From Rhodamnia argentea (lineage: Eukaryota > Streptophyta > Magnoliopsida > Myrtales > Myrtaceae): a stretch of DNA of 64,000 nt. The notes below the pieces were generated by a model, which saw only the letters and a list, made by a program, of their open reading frames with translations, had not been told where the DNA came from and did no database searches. This document shows positions 45,513 through 58,100 of this stretch, in pieces (the stretch's first letter is position 1; each line of letters begins with the position of its first letter). The stretch lies in the NCBI RefSeq assembly GCF_020921035.1, contig NC_063151.1, positions 35,098,934 to 35,162,933 of the forward strand, read 5' to 3'. Both the position numbers and the translations under genes were made by a program.

Positions 45513-46922
45513 TACATATTTTTTTTTTAAAACAAATCGAATATTCGGCTATCAAATTTAGGTTATTTTATGATTTTTTAAAATAGATTTAATATTGAAG
45601 TTCTTTAATAATATGAGTTGAATTGGATATGAGTCGTTATATTTATATAACACGAAAATTGATCAATATAGATCGAATTATTTTTGATCCGACCCACCCA
45701 TTGAACGATTGTACCGAGTAAGTGATCTCAGAAAGGAAGAAAAGGAATTCTAGAGAAAGTGGGAGAGACTTCAACGACAAGTGTTCGCCATGCATTGGAT
45801 TAGGCAACAACAGTAACACCGCTCCCCATGCGCACAATCTTCTCTCTTTCCTCGTACTAATTTCTTATGTGAGGACAAAAGCTCTCGTCACTTACAACAT
45901 GTGTGGAGAACATCGGGTCTCTTTGGTTAGGTCACTCTCACCATCGTCGACAGGGATTACGTAAAGATTAACATATCATCGCCACGTCCGGTTAGATGAG
46001 AGAAGTGAGCGTAACTTGGAAGCGACACAAGCCCTTTGTTTTGGGCATCAACTCGAGAGGGGTTAGAGTCGATTTCTTGTCTCTCGGATGCGAAGAACGT
46101 GAAAGCTTTTCCCACGAGACAACCCTTTCGTCAGTTAGGTGGGAGCGAGACTTTTTCGACCAAGTGTTGCGCCATTATCAAAGAGCCTTCCCCAAAGCAT
46201 GCATGCTGTTTCCATCGCCAAGTCAGACCTAATTCCTCGATTAAGGAAGGGGGGCAAGAACACCAGATGAGAGGAAACTTTGGGGCGTGGAACAAGGAGA
46301 GATCCGAGGAGAGAACATGAAGTGATTGTTGGAAAAACTAAGGACAAAGGTGTTGGTTGGAATAAAGCGTACTGATGGAAGAAATTGCAGCTATATTAAG
46401 ATTACATTATGATGACCATCATGAACCTCACTCCCCAAAAAAAGAAAAGAAAAGAAAAAAAGGGTAGTTATGAGATTTACGAAGTATATTCAGTTAGCTT
46501 AGGACATGTACGCGCGAAAGATTTTGTACAATGTGTAGATTACCGTACGAATTCACGGAGACATATAAATGAGAGAGTTTCTGTTTATGAAAATTTTGTA
46601 GCATATTACTTTTATACTGACGATGTATTGTCTATTTTTCAATAGCTTATATTTGTAACTCAAGCGAAAGATAATAGATTTTGAATGATTTTGGGAGGTA
46701 GGAAAATGTTAAAAAAAGAGATATTTGGTGCACATACATTTTAGGAACATAGAACAAGCTACAAGAACACTTGTGCGATTGAAATATTTCTCTTATATTA
46801 TAGGGTACCATCGCATCTAAGTCCGCATCAAATCAGTGGAGGGAGCCCACATGGATTTTGGGATCCAACAATGACGGTGCTCGATGCATGCGGCACCGAG
46901 TCCATTTAATTTCATATGTAAG
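45513..46922. other. Gene-poor stretch
   Basis: Short frames at 45722-45964, 45996-46232 and 46036-46320 have no protein features that I recognise. Composition from about 45740 to 46350 is less AT-rich and could be a decayed gene or retroelement. Confidence 0.3.
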
Positions 46923-47149
46923 TTATGTTTATTTCGTGAAAAATGAATGATTTAAAAAAATATTTTCTTGAAAATGATGGCTTGTATCGCTTAGAATAAT
47001 TGATTATTGAAAAAAAAATTCATTATCGACAATAATGTATGTCCAAACATTTTCAACAACGATGAAATTATTCATGTTTCTATGAAATACAAGCAATTTT
47101 TTTTATAAAAATATTTTCCAAATCATTCATTTTTTAGAAACAAACAAAA
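46923..47149. mobile_element. Foldback MITE, 'cacgaaacaaac' family, best copy
   Basis: The left arm TTTCGTGAAAAATGAATGAT and GGCTTGTATCGC pair with the right arm AATCATTCATTTTTTAGAAA and ATACAAGCAA. Arms are about 60-70 bp. This copy shows the inverted structure most clearly. Confidence 0.65.
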
Positions 47150-47190
47150 TCGTAGTGTACAAAAATCAGATAGCTATAATCAAATTAAAC

Positions 47191-47628
47191 GAAAAAATTA
47201 CTAAAAAACTCATAAAATTATTGCAATTGTACCAATTCAGTCATAAACTTTTTTTTCCCAATTCAATTCGAAATCATTTGTATTTGTGTCAATTCAATCT
47301 TAAACATTTTTTATTTGTGCATATTCAATCCTTCCAGTCAATTTTGGCCGAAAATCGCTAACATGGCAATTTTTAATAACAATTCAATATCTTTAGAATT
47401 TTTTTATTTTTTATTTCTGCTTTCTTTTTATTTTCTTTCTCTTCCTTTTTTTCCCTTCTTCGTCCGGCCCGATCGCGGACCTCGTCAGCAATTTTAGGCC
47501 AAAATTGCTCGAAATGAGTGAATTGGCATAAATATAAAAGGCTTAGAACTGAATTGACAAAAAAAAAATGATCTAGCACTGAATTGGTACAATTGTAATT
47601 GGTTTAAATTTCGTTGGTAATTATCCCC
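47191..47628. mobile_element. MULE-type foldback element, imperfect 9-bp TSD
   Basis: 438 bp with arms of about 200 bp. GCAATTGTACCAATTCAGTC at the left pairs with the reverse complement of TGAATTGGTACAATTGTAAT at the right. TTTTGGCCGAAAATCGC in the left arm matches the inverted GCCAAAATTGC in the right. Flanks AAATTAAAC (47182-47190) and GAATTAAGC (47629-47637) agree at 7 of 9 bases. There is no coding core. Confidence 0.65.
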
Positions 47629-47637
47629 GAATTAAGC

Positions 47638-48278
47638 TATATGGCCAACAACAAGCAGTCAAATTATGCTAATTTAAGGGGAGAAACTTAACACATTACT
47701 GTCCCTCTGTCCAAATAGTCTCCACGGGAAAAGAAAAAAGAGGGGAACCCGACAAGATAAGTTGGTTTTAGCTACTAACTTAGCTGGATTTGATGATTAT
47801 TTTGGCTATAATTTTTGGTTCAACGATTGCTCTTCATTCGTCGTGTCCCCATTAAGCAACATCAAATGAAAATCCTCGTATAATCCTCGGATTTGTCATC
47901 ATGACACATCACTACTTCCCAGAAAAATGAGATGATTGAAGATAATGTTAGTGACTTTGCGTAATAGCTAACTTGTGTTTTAAATGTCATGGCTAATTAA
48001 ATGACAGAGAGATAGAGATTCTCTGTGCTTTGGGAGTGTCTTGACATCACATGCTTAGGATGTCGACAAACGCTGTTGATTTTTCCGAAGTCATAGTGTC
48101 GACAGAACACCGGTTCATAAGATCGTATGCAACATGGCGAATACAGAAATATGGAGGGGGTTATAGAATCTGAGGCCAACATTGACGACACACATCATCT
48201 CCCAGATGGAGATTCTCTGTCACTCTACCTTGTTTGAAATTATGCCACACGCCGCCTGAGATATACAAGTTTTAGAAA
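47638..48278. other. Spacer, no gene seen
   Basis: No convincing frame, repeat boundary or RNA gene. Confidence 0.4.
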
Positions 48279-48603
48279 GGGGTAATGGCACAAATGATCC
48301 CTGAACTTTGATTTGATGTGCAATGCGATCCCTCAACTTTAAATTTATTCAATGTGGTCCCCGAACATTATCCCAATGTGCAATGTGGTCCATAAACTTT
48401 TAATTTATTCAATGTGGTCTCTAGACCGTACGAGTTCGGGAACAATATTGAACAAATTTATACAGTATAGGGATGAAGCTGAATATGTATCAAAAGTTTA
48501 TGGACCACATTGAACTAATTAAAAGTTAAAGGACGACATTGCACATCGGGCTAAAGTATAGGCACCACACTAAAACAAATTTAAAAAAAAAAAATGATAC
48601 CGT
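48279..48603. mobile_element. Foldback element, 'aatgtggtccctgaac' family
   Basis: The left half repeats ATTTATTCAATGTGGTC and ATGTGCAATG words; the right half has TTTATGGACCACATTGAAC and GACATTGCACATCGGG, which are their reverse complements. It starts with GGGGTAATGGCACAAATGAT, the end shared with the copies at 14618 and 39605. Confidence 0.7.
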
Positions 48604-49980
48604 CAAAATCTCACGTGCGGAGACCTAGTGAAGGGTGGGATGAATGTGATGCATGCCTAAAATAATACAATCTACGGACCGCATGGACAGCATATGGAAG
48701 TGGCGTGTAAGGGGAGACTTGAGCTATGGCAACATGGAAGCCTCTAATCCATAGTAGTTAGCAAGATTCGAAGAGATTTTCCCTGTATAAAACAAAACCT
48801 AAGAACCCGTCGTCAATCACGCAAAGCATGCAAATGGACAAATTAAGCACCCATCATTGTGGACCAAAACATCATGTAAACCCCACTTACTTGACAAAGA
48901 TGGCCTTGTTTAGTCTTTCTTTTCTTGAACTAACATGTTTCGGTAATAATTGCCCATGTTGTGTCGTGGAAGTATCTCTCCAAAACCTCTTGCCTACCTA
49001 CGAAGTCCACATGATCAAGAGAACTTGGGCAGATGAGAGGTCGTTTAGAAAGACACAGCTTCGCATTAACTTCATGCCCATGCTTAAAAAAAAAATAGGA
49101 AAAAAAATTGTCCAACAAGTCCTAAACCTATTGCATTTTTGCCAATTCAATCCCAAATGTTTTTCGCGTTTTAGTCATGTATGATCGGAATTCGCACAAC
49201 CATGCAGCATAGGTTGATCTTCATGGTTCAGGCCCTTTCTTATGTTATACCCTCCCTCCATCTCCATACATGCTCGCGCCCGTATAACTATACGGCGCGA
49301 CTGTTTGCTCGTGATAAGGGAAGTTGAGTGGTCGCCAGGCATCATCAAAGAGGGTCCCAAGTTGAGTTCCCGCCGTATTTTCGCTAAGTAAACCTTTTCC
49401 CCCTGATATCTAATTAGAAACAAACTGGCCAATGAGGAACGCTAATCTCAGCAAACTTGTGGCAATCAGGTCAACGGATGGGTTTCGCTTTGTTAAGAGT
49501 GCCATTCGGTGCAAAACTACATTCGAACCTACTACACTACCTTTTCCCTATTCAATAATATATGATGTAATGCAAATTTGAAAAAAAAAATATTTACCTA
49601 ATGGTACTCGTACGACCACGATATATCTAATACATCCCCTCGTGTTTCTCCCTTCTTTAGGGTGCCTGACGAGCAAAACGTCTAGGGTTTCTTGCTTGAT
49701 AACCCCATAAACTTGAAGTGTTCTTCTGACGGCTCATCAACGAGTTTTCTTGCACTGTGTCATCTTCCCCAATAGCAAGACTTGCTTTCTTCGTAACCAA
49801 CCTTCTCTCTCTCTCTCTCTCTCTCTTTTCTTGTCTTCCTCAATCATCAGTTTCTTGCAACTGTAACACACCGGCGTAACATATCGCGTCTTTATATATT
49901 CTTACACATTCAACCACTGGGATCATGTAGCTACTTAGTCTTTCCCCGTTGTCATGCTCCTTTGTCTCACACTGTTCTTC
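48604..49980. other. Spacer with a single MULE arm and a CT microsatellite
   Basis: 49090-49190 holds one MULE-type arm (ATTGTCCAACAAGTCCTAAA ... GCCAATTCAATCCCAAATG) without a partner. The 118-aa frame at 48828-49184 runs into this arm and is not supported. A CT run lies at about 49802-49826. A TATA-like TTTATATA at 49891-49898 could serve the zinc-finger gene. Confidence 0.45.
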
Positions 49981-50001
49981 TGAACTCTCTCTCTCTCTCT
50001 G

Positions 50002-50682
50002 ATGGCGGACATAGACTGTTCTCCCCAAACCAAGCCATTTGCTGCTAACATCAGTAGCAATGGTATCACACCGCTGAAGCTCTTCGGCATCAACATATCA
50101 TCATCACCGCCGCTGGCAGACAGAGCGAAAGAGAAGGTTCTTGGGGATGATTCGAATTCGAATTCGACAAAGTCTTCGTCATCCGGGTCGCCAGAATCCG
50201 ACGGCCGGAAGTTCGAGTGCCAGTACTGCTGCCGTGAGTTCGCCAACTCGCAGGCCTTGGGCGGCCACCAGAACGCGCACAAGAAGGAGCGCCAGCTCCT
50301 GAAGCGCGCCCAGATGCGAGTCGCCGCCGCCGAGGGCCGGAAGCTGCACAACCCGTTCATGTCCACCTTCACCCCGCCGCACCACCTCCTGGCCCCGCCC
50401 CTGTCGCCGGCAGGGACCCCTCCGTGGCTGATCCTTCCGCGCACCGGCCACGCGTCTTCGTTCCAAGTTGCCAACGGCGTTGGCTTGTATTTCGCTGGAG
50501 CGTCGCCTCGCGTCCCCGGGAGGCACGTGAGTGGAGGCAGCATTGGCGAGACAGCCACAACTGCGACCAGGTCGCTTTTGCTTGATGAAGTGAGAGCTCA
50601 TGGTAATCGCTCTTCCTCTCAGATCGAAAAGAAGGGTCTAGGGTTGGATCTGCATTTGAGTCTTGGACCAGCTGCTACGTAA
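50002..50682 (+). CDS. Single C2H2 zinc-finger transcription factor with EAR-like motif (ZFP5/6/8-GIS type)
   Basis: An intronless 226-aa protein. One zinc finger at about residues 69-97 reads [20 protein letters not shown] then NAHKKER. The QALGGH core is the plant-specific DNA-contact signature, and the NAHKKER variant marks the ZFP5/ZFP6/ZFP8/GIS branch, which controls trichome and root-hair initiation through gibberellin and cytokinin signals. The C-terminus [11 protein letters not shown] contains an LxLxL-type EAR motif (LDLHLSL), a repression motif. The start codon directly follows a CTCTCTCTCT stretch in the leader. GC content is high over the coding part and drops sharply after the stop. 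Which exact ZFP it matches cannot be decided by eye. Confidence 0.92.
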   Translation: MADIDCSPQTKPFAANISSNGITPLKLFGINISSSPPLADRAKEKVLGDDSNSNSTKSSSSGSPESDGRKFECQYCCREFANSQALGGHQNAHKKERQLLKRAQMRVAAAEGRKLHNPFMSTFTPPHHLLAPPLSPAGTPPWLILPRTGHASSFQVANGVGLYFAGASPRVPGRHVSGGSIGETATTATRSLLLDEVRAHGNRSSSQIEKKGLGLDLHLSLGPAAT

Positions 50683-52690
50683 CTTGTGATCTCATTTGGT
50701 AATTGTTAAGTCGGTCCATTTAGTACCAACAAAATGTGGAGTTAGAGCGTTGGAACATGTAAAATCTGCGAAGTTTTTTCTTGTGTGCTCAAATATCCTC
50801 TCTATCAAGCGAGAAAATTGTCATGTACAATGAGTGAAAACTATACGGATCTTGAACTTTGATTCTTTCCCAACTTATGCAGCCCTAAAGCAAAAGTTGA
50901 CTGAGGAACTTCCCACATATATAGGAAATGCATCGATTATGTTTGGTTGTGTCACATTAACTTTTTCCACTTAATACACTTTAAATTCGAGGGTGGTAAT
51001 GATTAGCAGGCTCAAACTCAAAGGTTAAAATGTGATGGGAAAGTCACTTATCGTTCATACATCTCAAGAAATACTTTAATCCAGTAGAGCCTATATTGCT
51101 CACAAAGACAAGAAAAAGATCACTCGTGTAATCATCAACTCTAATCGTGACAGATGCTGTTGAAATACATATGATTTGAGATGTCGCGTCTGAATATGTT
51201 TAATCAAAATGACAGTTATTTATGCCTCAATTAGCAAGATAAATTTGAGCCACCATAATGATCACAGCTGTCAAAATTTGTGTCGAATGGGGTTTGTGAC
51301 ATCCACAATAGCCGCTCTAGTCAGTGGACCCGTCAATGCACCGCCATCCCCAACTAAGGACATGGAGGAAAATCGTGGAGTTAAGAAGAAACGGTGAATA
51401 AACAAAATTAATTGACCCTCTACTTGCCCCGGCGAATTCCAGCTGTGAGCACGCACGGCCATTGTCAAGCCCCCACCAGTTATCACTAATAGATAGGTCG
51501 CATCGAGTTTGGGCCCGATCGAAAATGATTCGACCTAAATCTTCAACCTAAATTAACACATTTATGTTCAATGCAAATTTAATGATTCATACCCAATCCA
51601 AATTGTACTTGACCAAACTTGGACCAACTTACAAGTTAGTGAGAGAGCTTGGGGTTCCGATTATAGACATGGGCAGGAAGGTGGTGGCGAAAATTTGGGT
51701 CTCTTTGGAAGTGCAATTTGTAATGACAGTATGAAGTTGCGAGTCAGAGGTTGAAGAAAACCTAACGGTAGGCGAAGTAGAACAAACGAATGGAGAAGTT
51801 CGTATTTCGTGAAATCAAATAGGGAGAGAGAAGAAACTGGCGAAGAAGGACCGAAGTATGCTGAGTTTGAGCTATTTATCAAATGGGTTAAAAGTGAGTT
51901 TCTAATAGACTTGCTAAAGCCCATTTATTTTGGGCTTTTAACTTTAAAACTCGTTATGAAACTTTAAATTTGAAATGGCTCATTTATGACCCATTTAGAT
52001 AAATGCGGGGTTAAAATATGATTTATAACATGTGTCGACATCTTTAGTTGTCACCGTGCTCCTTTGAGGGTTATAATCGGATTAGTAGCCTTTGTCATCT
52101 TTACTTTCAAACTAAGCTATTTGGTACAACTTGACTGAAGCAGTCGCAATTGTGAAAAAAAGTGCCATAACGTTTGTTAGGTATTTGACAAACGCCTTAC
52201 AGTTAGATCAGCTTTTAGGAAGTCGCAGACCAGCCTTAAGGTGATATTTTTGAAACATGTATGGACACACGTAAAAAGTTCGAATGAGTATAGTAAAAAT
52301 CCTAAAATTTTTCGCGAAAGTACGATTGCATCCTAAAAATCACGTAAGAGAGAAAAAAAAATTAAAACCCACGTTAATATTCTCCGGACTCACACTATTG
52401 GTCTGATCATCATCCAGCGTCGACATGCATGTCAATCGAAAGACTTAAGCAGTGACACGGTAAGCAAACTGAAATTTGCAAGCTACATGAGACGAGCGCG
52501 CCTTTCCCCTAGATCTAGCTAGAGGCAACCATCAACAATGCCTCGGTGGCCTTCGCCAATCCTTTTCGAAAGGAAAAAAAAAATATTTTTAATCTATTTT
52601 TAGTACAGTTTGAGAAAGAAAATAATAATAAAAAATATAATGTAGGAGAAAGAATATAATAAAAGTGTAGGTAGAGAAGTGGCGGCCTAC
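50683..52690. other. AT-rich intergenic stretch
   Basis: Zinc-finger 3' UTR first, then spacer. The part at 51490-52030 looks like a dispersed repeat (GGGCTTTTAACTTTAAAACT, ATGACCCATTTAGATAAATG words) related to 44420-44590. The small frames at 51209-51397 and 51661-51924 are not convincing. Confidence 0.35.
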
Positions 52691-54577
52691 TAATACCCAA
52701 ATAAACCTTCAAATTTAGGTTTTATGTCAATTTCACTCAAAACCTTTTTTGTCTTCTTAAAAATCTCTGACTTTTACTTTTGTGCCAAATTTACCGCTGC
52801 TAACTTTTCATCTAAAATGGCTGTCAATGAGCCCATGTGGCATTTCCACATCATTTATAAAATGTATCTTAGCAAGCTGACATAGACAAGTCCATCACAA
52901 AACTACTTCTTCCGGAAACGAGCAATTAGGGTTTGGCTTATCAATTGCTTATTCTTCTTCATATTGTCTCATCTCCGTTCCACTCGCTCACTCCGATCTT
53001 CTATTGCGCTCACTCCTCCATCTCTTGTGCTCCTAGGCTCGAGATGCCCAGAGTACTCTTATCTCTCGCGCTTGGAGTCATCCATCTCTCTCATTTCTCG
53101 CGCTCGGAGCCCTCCATCTCTGGTGTTCGGAGTCCTCCATCTCTCATGCTTCTCGCGCTCGGAGCCCTTCATCTCTCGCGCTCAATACTCTCCATCTCTC
53201 GCGTTTCTCGCGCTCGGATGCGAGCTCTTCATCTCTCGCGCTCCTTGGCTCGAGACGCTCGAACATCTCGCGCCGGAGTAGTCTTCATTCTCATGCTTGA
53301 CTGTTAGGTCTGATTATGTCTGATTACATTTTCTTTCTCTATTGATTTTTAGTTTCCATGAACTCCATTTTATAAATTTACCTTTGCAGGTCAACTGTAG
53401 TTTTGCTCTTAGTTTGGTCGTTGAAAATTGAAGTATTATTAGGTTGAGTCAAAAGCAATGGTGAGTTTATTCAATTTTTAGCTTTATGTTCGAATATTGT
53501 TTCCACTTTCCAATTAATCATTGTGTTTTTTAACAGAATGAAAGAGACGGTGACAATATATAGTTCATTGGAATGGAGTGATGAAGAGCTAAGAGTATCA
53601 GATGAAGACATGGGTTTTGCTATTGAATCTCTAAGTGGCCCTGACAGTGATAATTTTGAAGAAACCATTGCCATGACACGGCAAGTGATTAACAGATATG
53701 ATTGTTTGTGTGACCATGACAAGAAAATGTTTAATCTAGGCATGAGATTTGAATCTCATGAACAGTTCAAGAAAGCTGTGAAAAAATATGCAGTAATTAA
53801 TGGATTTGACATTTCTTGGCAAAAGAGTGAAGAGAAAATAATGATAGCAAAGTGTGTAGAAGGATGTGGTTGGAGACAATTTTCTGTTAATAACAAATCC
53901 AAAATCAGAGACAATTTTCTCACATACCTCAACTAGTTCTCGTCCTCAAGAGTGAATAAACCAAGAGTAATCTCAAACGATCTAAGCATCAGACGAAGTC
54001 ATCCAGGTCGTACAAGAGTATCACCAAATTTGATTAATAGCACAGGCAGATTGACTAAGTCACAAAGGCAATTCATCTCGGCAAAAGACAATGCAGAGCG
54101 AGAACAATTTATACAAGAACAAAGGTAGATAATCGAACGGGTTCAGTCTCTAATTAACAAATTTCAGAATTTCTCGTTGACAAGCGAGGAATGTCCGTGT
54201 CTCGACCACGAGCTCTTCGAGTGCATGAGATGGAGGACTCCAAGCGCAAGAGATGGAGGAGTGAGCACCATGGAAGATCCGAGTGAGATGCAAGGGAGAC
54301 GAGACGAGACAAGACAATACGAACAAGAGTGAACAATTGAGAAGCCAAATTGCTCATTCCAGAGGACGTTCTTTTTTGTAGAGCATTTGTCCACATCAGC
54401 TTGCTGAGATGAATTGAATTAATGACGTGGAAATGCCACGTAGGCTCATTAACGGTCATTTTCGATGACGATGGTATATTTGGCACAAAAGCAAAAGTTA
54501 GAAATGTTTTAGGAGATAAAAAAATTTTGGGTAAAATTGATACAAAATCTGAAGATGAAGGTTATTTTGGATATTGA
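52691..54577. mobile_element. MULE with long degenerate inverted ends and transposase fragment
   Basis: About 1.9 kb. The left arm (52691 to about 53080) and right arm (about 54170-54577) are inverted copies. Shared pieces include AATGAGCCCATGTGGCATTT / AATGAGCCTACGTGGCATTT (as rc), AGCAAGCTGACATAGACAAG, CAATTGCTTATTCTTCTTC and GCTCACTCCTCCATCTCTTG. The left arm runs into tandem repeats of CTCTCGCGCTCGGAGCCCTC type (53040-53260). No clear target duplication was found. The interior carries the MuDR-type coding fragment at 53538-53936. Confidence 0.75.
53538..53936 (+). pseudogene. MuDR-type transposase N-terminal fragment (DNA-binding domain)
   Basis: The plus-strand frame encodes an acidic N-terminus and then FNLGMRFESHEQFKKAVKKY, ending KCVEGCGWRQF. 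This is the order seen in the plant MuDR DNA-binding domain (a GMxF...FRxAV...YA start, then a C..GC.W zinc-ligand part). The frame stops at 53934. The next 190 bp continue with remnants such as RTRVSPNLINSTGRL, and the catalytic DDE part and SWIM zinc finger are absent. The element therefore cannot move by itself. Confidence 0.75.
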
Positions 54578-55097
54578 GACAGCACATGTGGTAGGCACTT
54601 TTTTCGAAATAAAATTGACTATTTGGTCCGAATTCAGGCCTAACAATAAGATTTTTTTTTTTTTTGTCTGCCAAAATATTTGGCTAAAACAAAAAACCTC
54701 CAAAATATCTTCAGTGTGCATGAAACAACGAGCCAGAGCAAAGCCTCGAGCAGCTTCGCCTCCTCTCGGCGAGTCATCAGCTTACCGCATCTTCCCTCGA
54801 AGCCCTTTTCTCAGTAATTCAACCGTAAATTCTTAATCCACTATACTGATCATTAGCTTTCGGGCAAAACCCTCTTGATTTCTTGATTTTTCTGTTTGAA
54901 AGTTCTTGTTTTTCTGCCTCTCGGGCTCTGCTCACCGAAGCCTTCTTGCTATCTTGGTTTTCGGCTCATGACATTCCCTGGATTTACTCGTTTAAATTCT
55001 GCAAACCCGTGTTGTGTATAATTGTAACCATGGAACCAATGGATGTCGCATTTGCTTCTGCTGGGTTGCTGCGGAACTGTTGTTGTGACCGGGATAA
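54578..55097. other. CRS2 promoter and leader region
   Basis: A/T-rich DNA, then mixed sequence from about 54720 that probably belongs to the CRS2 5' UTR. A 5' UTR intron ending at TATGCAG (55121-55127) is possible, but no firm donor was found. Confidence 0.35.
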
Positions 55098-55130
55098 ATG
55101 AAGTGCATCCGGGTTGTGCATATGCAGGTC

Positions 55131-58100
55131 ATGTTGCATTCAGGTTCGGTCCCTAGAACCAGCACATGTCCTCCAAGTCTTCAACGTCCTGGGTTTCGCT
55201 CGCAACATGCGGCTGCAGCGACGCTTCGCGTCTCTGCTTCGTTGCCAGATAGTGACAAGAGATTCAAAGTGGAATTTACTCCTTGGTTGATTGTTGGATT
55301 GGGAAATCCTGGGAATAAGTACCATGGCACAAGGCATAATGTAATTGATGACATAGCTTTTTTTATGCGTAAAGTGATTGACGGTGCTTGCTTTCGTCGA
55401 TTCTTACTTCTATCTATGTGTCTGTCTGTTTGTTAGGTTGGTTTCGAGATGATTGAGCGCATATCGCAAGCGGAGGGCATATTGTTAAACACAATTCAGT
55501 CGAAAGCCTTGATTGGAATAGGTAGTTGATTCATCTGTTTTTCCAATGTCCTTCTTGATACTTTGACATTTACCTGCTGAAGCATGATTAGGACTTTAAA
55601 ATTGTCCCCCAGATTGATCAATTGGACGTCCTTTGATCATCAGTGCAGGTTGTATTGGAGAGGTGCCATTAGTGTTGGCAAAGCCTCAAGCATACATGAA
55701 CTTCAGCGGAGAATCTGTTAGTTCCCATCCTACGTTGCTTATATTTATCTTGCTCCTTTTTTTCAGCTGCCATATTTTCTGGCATAATGGTGCCATAATA
55801 GATGCTGCATTCTTTTCGTATAATCTATATGTTTTACATGGTTTCTAGGCATTTGAACTTTTTGGCTTCTTAGTTTCAGAGCTCATACGGTTTTATAAGT
55901 ATAACCGCTAACTTAACCCCACATTGTGATTTTTGAATGGAAACTCTTAAGTTTCAGCCATATATTTGCTAACAGTTCGATGGTTTCAACCATGTAAAGA
56001 CTTCATTATCATCCTTTTTGCTTTTCTTCGAGGGTTCTGACTTGAAAATTGGCCTGGAGTAACAGACTAAGATCAGTGGGCAGCCATATTTGCTTTTGAG
56101 TTGCATGTCTTCTCATGCAGAACGAAATTCTCTTTTATTCAGCAGAGAAGAAAATTTAAAAACAAAGGATAGTTGATTTCAATGTTTTATCAAGAAGGAT
56201 AAGTTTCAATGTGACCATCTTCTTGTGAGTCATAAGAGTTCCTTATTATCAATTTCTTGGATATTGACAGCTGACTAGAAAGCTTTTCAGGAAAATTTTG
56301 ATCAGCCATCCAGCTTCTTCTTCACAGCTTTGATATGCAAAATGAAAATAAAAAGTTGATTGTATGAGCTAAGCATTTCTCTTTGAAGCAATAATGAGCT
56401 GGGAGTGTGTCCTTTGTGTCAAAGAGGACTAGTTCAGGGTAGTTGATAAGTAATCTGCACCATCTGGCTGATGTCTTTTTTTCTATTTAACTGAAACTTT
56501 CCTGTGTGGTGGTTGATTGGAGTTGCATTATATGCAAGTAAGGTGTAATGCCTCCTATTTTTGGGTCTTTAGGGCCTTCTCTTTCTTCTCCATTGCTTTA
56601 TCTTGATATAGCTTGATTTTTTACCATCTTCAGCTTATTCCATTTCTTCTGTTAAACTGTGGACCTAGGGCTTATTTCATCTTTAGTTACGAAAGACTGG
56701 GAGTTCCTATTTTCAATGTTTTCTCTCCTTTTCATTCAGGTTGCACCGCTTGCAGCATATTACCAGATTCCTCTCCGACATATTTTGTTGGTAATTATGT
56801 ATACCTGTGCTATTTGTGGAAGGATCACTTAATATTACGCTCAACTTTTCCTCTTAATACTGTGTAAGTTTTATTTGTCTGTGCAGGTTTATGATGAGAT
56901 GAGCTTACCAAATGGTGTTATGAGGCTACAACCCAAAGGAGGACATGGTCAGCACAGCGGGTATAGCTTCTTTGCTACTATTTTCCACCTCGTCTGCAGC
57001 TTTTCTCTTGAGCGTCAAAACTTAATTGATCCCTTGGTCTGTCACTCAAATTATGGCCTTTATTAGTCATAATTGCACTCAAATTATAGCCTTTATTAGT
57101 CATGGTTGCTAGGCAAGTAAAATTGATAGTAGGAAGGGAGAAGCTCCCTTTGAATCTTAATCAGTTTCATGCAATAAGCATGGATGAATGCACGGCCATT
57201 GCAGTACTTTGTATGGACAATGGGTATGATTTGGACATTTTCTGATACCTATGTTGACACTTCTCTACTGATGCTGGCTTGTTTTTTGCACTTTGGCATC
57301 ATTTACTTGCTCGAGAAATGAATGAGCACGTCGATGAAGCAAATTTTCGCCTCCATGGATCGTAAATGGCTAGTTGCGACACCTGTAGCTGCCTTTTTAT
57401 GCTTAATAACTAAACTAGGTACTTCTTTCTTGGAAATAAGAACTTATTTCATCTAATTGGATGGCATGATCCTTTAAATGGTGCTTGTACTTTGGATTAA
57501 AAGAAATGTCTAACTGCCGTTTGCGGGTAATTCAACAAAATTCGTCTCTGGAGATACTTCAAATAATTTCACTGTTTGGTCAAATAGAAAGGTTTTAAAT
57601 GTGAGACACAAAAGACAAGTATTTGCACCCCATTGGAGAAACAATGAACACGCCACATTGACACAGGTTTTAGCGGAAGTGGGATAGCATGAAATGGATA
57701 CAGGGGTGTGGTGTCTTGCTTACTTTATTTAGTCTGCTATTTGTTGGCGGAAGTAGGAGTGAATGATTTTAATCTATAGTTGGACAAGGCTATGTTAGAT
57801 TGCTTATGTGTTTTCCTTATGCGGAATTAACTATTAATTTTCTTGAATACCTGGTGTATTTCAATTCCATATGACCTTAGAGCTCTTGTATATATACCTT
57901 TGTTGGAACCAAAGGAACTCAACAGTTCATCATAGTTGTATTTTACATGATGCAAATATTCAATCAGATTTAGAGGCATATCCCTCTGCTATAGTGTTTG
58001 TTAGTTCTACAAAATTGCAAGCATATTATCATGGTGCTTCTATCTTGTGCCAGGCTGAAGAGTGCGATGGCTCATTTGGATGGTTGCAGAGAATTTCCTC

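Noticed and set aside
48828-49184. 118-aa plus-strand frame
   Set aside because: Its last third is a MULE arm, and the rest has no homology that I can recognise.
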